From: Propionibacteriaceae bacterium
GTDB lineage: Bacteria > Actinomycetota > Actinomycetes > Propionibacteriales > Propionibacteriaceae
DNA: 8,838 nt
Assembly: GCA_020438595.1 (NCBI GenBank)
Contig: JAGQUI010000092.1
Coordinates: 1 to 8,838, forward strand
Direction: 5' to 3'
The position numbers and the translations under genes were made by a program. Positions 6,998 through 8,838 of the stretch are shown in pieces. Below the pieces are notes generated by a model. That model was not told the DNA's origin, did not search any database, and worked only from the letters and a program-made list of their open reading frames with translations. How positions within the stretch are numbered: position 1 is the stretch's first letter; the number at the start of each line of letters is the position of its first letter.

Positions 6998-7441
6998 GTG
7001 AGCCAGCTCGTGATCGCACCGGGGCCGGGCATCCCGACCGGCTTGGCCATCCCCGACACCGAACTGGTCGAGCGCTACTCGCACGCGTCCGGACCGGGCG
7101 GACAGGGTGTCAACACTGCTGACTCCCGGGTCCAGCTCTCCTTCGACGTGGCTGCCTCGACGGCCCTCGACGAGGCGCAGCGCGAACGTGTGCTGCGCCG
7201 CCTGCGGACCCGCCTGACCGGCACCGTGCTCACGGTCACCGCGGCCGAGTTCCGCTCCCAGCGCCGGAACCGCGTGGCCGCACGGGAACGCCTGGCGGCA
7301 CTGCTCCGGGAAGCGATCGCCCCACCCCCGCCGCCGCGCCGCGCGACCCGTCCGACCCGGGCCTCGATCGACCGCCGGCTCACCAACAAGCGACGGCGCA
7401 GCGAGACCAAGCGCCAGCGGGCACGGCCCGCGGAGCTGTAG
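6998..7441 (+). CDS. arfB: ArfB-type ribosome rescue peptidyl-tRNA hydrolase
   Basis: ArfB (YaeJ/ICT1 family) frees ribosomes stalled at the 3' end of broken mRNA by hydrolysing peptidyl-tRNA without needing a stop codon. The 147-residue protein has the release-factor catalytic loop SGPGGQGVN (31-39, GGQ at 34-36), then SRVQLSFD and EFRSQRRNRVAARERL. It ends in a basic tail TRPTRASIDRRLTNKRRRS (about 118-136) that in E. coli ArfB enters the empty mRNA channel. Length matches E. coli ArfB (140), and the stop-codon-reading domains of RF1/RF2 are absent, so it is not a normal release factor. GTG at 6998 was chosen because an actinobacterial -10-like box sits six bases upstream; an in-frame GTG at 7010 is the alternative. 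It lies 35 bases after the M23 gene. Its stop abuts that of the convergent pcrA gene. Confidence 0.88.
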   Translation: MSQLVIAPGPGIPTGLAIPDTELVERYSHASGPGGQGVNTADSRVQLSFDVAASTALDEAQRERVLRRLRTRLTGTVLTVTAAEFRSQRRNRVAARERLAALLREAIAPPPPPRRATRPTRASIDRRLTNKRRRSETKRQRARPAEL

Positions 7442-7449
7442 CTACAGCT
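7434..7449. repeat. 16-bp perfect palindrome spanning the abutting arfB and pcrA stop codons
   Basis: AGCTGTAGCTACAGCT is its own reverse complement, centred between 7441 and 7442. The two convergent stops, TAG and TAG, form its middle. As RNA it could fold with a stem of five to seven pairs in either direction, so it may act as a two-way terminator without any non-coding spacer. Confidence 0.6.
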
Positions 7450-8838
7450 TCTCCATCGGCGCGTGCTTGAGCGAGAGCCGCTTCAGGCCCACCGAGCCGA
7501 AGTCGACGTCCGCCTTCGCCGCGTCGCCCACCCCGGACGTGGCGACCACGGTGCCCATCCCGAAGGTGGTGTGCAGCACCCGGTCGCCCACGTCCACCGA
7601 GGGCACCGTCTTGATCGCCGGCCTCGCTCCGAAGCCGACGGTGGCGCGCCAGGACTGCTGCGTGCGGGACGCCGCGGACGAGGCGAAGCCGCTGCGGGCC
7701 TGGCCGAGCCGGCGCCAGTCGATCAGGTGGGCGGGGATCTCCTCGGTGAACCGGCTCGCCGGGTTGTACTGCGGCGAGCCCCACTGCGAGCGGACGGTCG
7801 CACGGGTCAGGTAGAGCCGCTGCCGGGCCCGGGTGATGCCGACGTAGGCCAGCCGGCGCTCCTCCTCGAGTTCGGCCTTGTCGCTCATCGCCCGCTGGTG
7901 CGGGAAGATGCCGTCCTCGAAGCCGGTCAGGAAGACCGTGTTGAACTCCAGCCCCTTCGCCGTGTGCAGGGTCATCAGCGTGACCACGCCGGCGGCGTCC
8001 GGGTCGTTGTCGGGGATCTGGTCGGAGTCCGCCACCAGCGCGATCCGCTCCAGGAACGCGGGCAGCGAGTCGTCCGGCTCCGGCGCCGCGGCCGCGAGTT
8101 CGCCCTCGTCGGCGGGCAGGTCCACGGCATGGGCGGCGGCCACGAACTCCCCGGCCACGCTGACCAGCTCGACCAGGTTCTCCAGCCGGCTCTCGTCCTG
8201 CGGGTCGCTGGACCTGCTGAGCTCGTCGAGGTAGCCGGAGTCCTTCAGGATGCCGGCGAGGATCTCGTCCGCGGGCACCCCGTCGGCCACCTTCTGCCGG
8301 TAGCCCGCCAGCAGGCCCGCGAACGCCTCGATCTGGTTCAGCGACCGGGTGGCCAGGCCCGGCGCCTCCTTCACCCGGTCCAGCGCGGCGCCGAACGAGA
8401 TCTGCTCGGCCGCGGCGAAGGCCTCGACCATGGCCTCCGCCCGGTCGCCGATGCCCCGGCGGGGCACGTTCAGGACGCGACGCACCGACACGTCGTCGTC
8501 GACGTTGGCGATGGCGCGCAGGTAGGCGATCGCGTCCCGCACCTCCCGGCGCTCGTAGAAGCGGACGCCACCCACCACCCGGTACGGCAGGCCGACCCGG
8601 ATGAACACCTCCTCGAACGCCCTCGACTGGGCGTTGGTGCGGTAGAACACCGCCACCTCGCCCGGCTTCGCGCGTCCGTCGTCACCGAGCCGGTCGATCT
8701 CCTCGGCCACGAACTGGGCCTCGTCGTGCTCGGTGTCGGCCACGTAGCCGACCAGGAGGTCGCCGTCGCCCGCGTCCGACCAGAGCCGCTTCTCGGGGCG
8801 TCCGGCGTTCCGGGTGATCACCGCGTTCGCCGCGCTCA
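7442..8838 (-). CDS. pcrA: UvrD/PcrA-family 3'-5' DNA helicase, C-terminal part (cut by window edge)
   Basis: PcrA/UvrD is an ATP-driven superfamily 1 helicase acting in nucleotide excision repair, replication restart and removal of RecA or stalled RNA polymerase. The frame is open to the right edge, so the Walker A and DEXX motifs are outside the window. What remains reads from AANAVITRN to the natural stop. Visible helicase parts include FYRTNAQSRAFE (8647-8612), TLMTLHTAKGLEF (7981-7943, motif V) and YVGITRARQRLYL (motif VI, near 7846-7808). An acidic insert (PEPDD, DSDQIPDNDPD) precedes motif V. The last 51 residues, starting VDVGDRVLHTTFGMGTV, match the PcrA/UvrD C-terminal Tudor-like domain that in other bacteria contacts RNA polymerase. 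The gene corresponds in position to mycobacterial uvrD1 beside an M23 peptidase gene. The GTG at 8821 is internal, not a start. Confidence 0.95.
   Translation of the reverse strand, partial: SAANAVITRNAGRPEKRLWSDAGDGDLLVGYVADTEHDEAQFVAEEIDRLGDDGRAKPGEVAVFYRTNAQSRAFEEVFIRVGLPYRVVGGVRFYERREVRDAIAYLRAIANVDDDVSVRRVLNVPRRGIGDRAEAMVEAFAAAEQISFGAALDRVKEAPGLATRSLNQIEAFAGLLAGYRQKVADGVPADEILAGILKDSGYLDELSRSSDPQDESRLENLVELVSVAGEFVAAAHAVDLPADEGELAAAAPEPDDSLPAFLERIALVADSDQIPDNDPDAAGVVTLMTLHTAKGLEFNTVFLTGFEDGIFPHQRAMSDKAELEEERRLAYVGITRARQRLYLTRATVRSQWGSPQYNPASRFTEEIPAHLIDWRRLGQARSGFASSAASRTQQSWRATVGFGARPAIKTVPSVDVGDRVLHTTFGMGTVVATSGVGDAAKADVDFGSVGLKRLSLKHAPMEKL

Noticed and set aside
8819..8821. GTG at 8821 as the start of pcrA
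   Set aside because: The frame stays open to the window edge and the upstream residues (AANAVI) match internal UvrD sequence; the helicase N-terminus is simply outside the window.
1..8838. Defence, mobile or biosynthetic system
   Set aside because: Apart from the one unassigned membrane protein, all genes belong to known housekeeping families in a conserved order. No integrase, transposase, toxin-antitoxin pair, CRISPR repeats or biosynthetic enzymes were seen.

Overview
This is a stretch of core chromosome from a very GC-rich bacterium (about 70% by eye; codon third positions are almost all G or C). It is almost certainly an actinomycete. GTG starts are common, the SucC, SucD, ArfB and PcrA proteins look actinobacterial, and the gene order matches the block around uvrD1, an M23 peptidase gene, sucC, sucD, perM and purN that I recall from Mycobacterium tuberculosis (Rv0949 to Rv0956). 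I cannot fix the genus. I see no insertion sequence, phage gene, CRISPR array, tRNA or rRNA.

Layout, left to right. (1) Minus strand: the 5' part of purN (purine synthesis), cut by the left window edge, with perM (DUF6350 membrane protein linked to cell division) just upstream of it. (2) Plus strand, divergent from perM: a 666-residue single-pass membrane protein with a long Pro/Ala-rich cytoplasmic arm and two related cysteine-paired extracellular domains. It has no assigned function and is the least-understood gene here. (3) Minus strand, convergent with that gene: the sucC-sucD operon for succinyl-CoA synthetase of the TCA cycle. (4) Plus strand, divergent from sucC: a secreted or anchored M23 peptidase with a complete zinc site, behind a promoter region with tandem CTGAG/CTAAG repeats. 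(5) Plus strand: arfB, a ribosome-rescue peptidyl-tRNA hydrolase, probably read from a leaderless mRNA. (6) Minus strand: the C-terminal two thirds or so of pcrA/uvrD, whose stop codon abuts the arfB stop inside a perfect 16-bp palindrome.

The genes do not form one pathway. They are separate short transcription units: purine synthesis, TCA cycle, envelope and division, ribosome rescue, and DNA repair. The plausible functional link is the envelope: the perM homologue, the unassigned membrane protein and the M23 wall peptidase could all act at the growing or dividing cell surface, but that is inference from position and predicted location. I found no convincing new multi-gene system. The items worth a second look are the two-domain membrane protein, the repeats at the M23 promoter, the candidate leaderless starts of purN and arfB, and the shared palindrome between arfB and pcrA.
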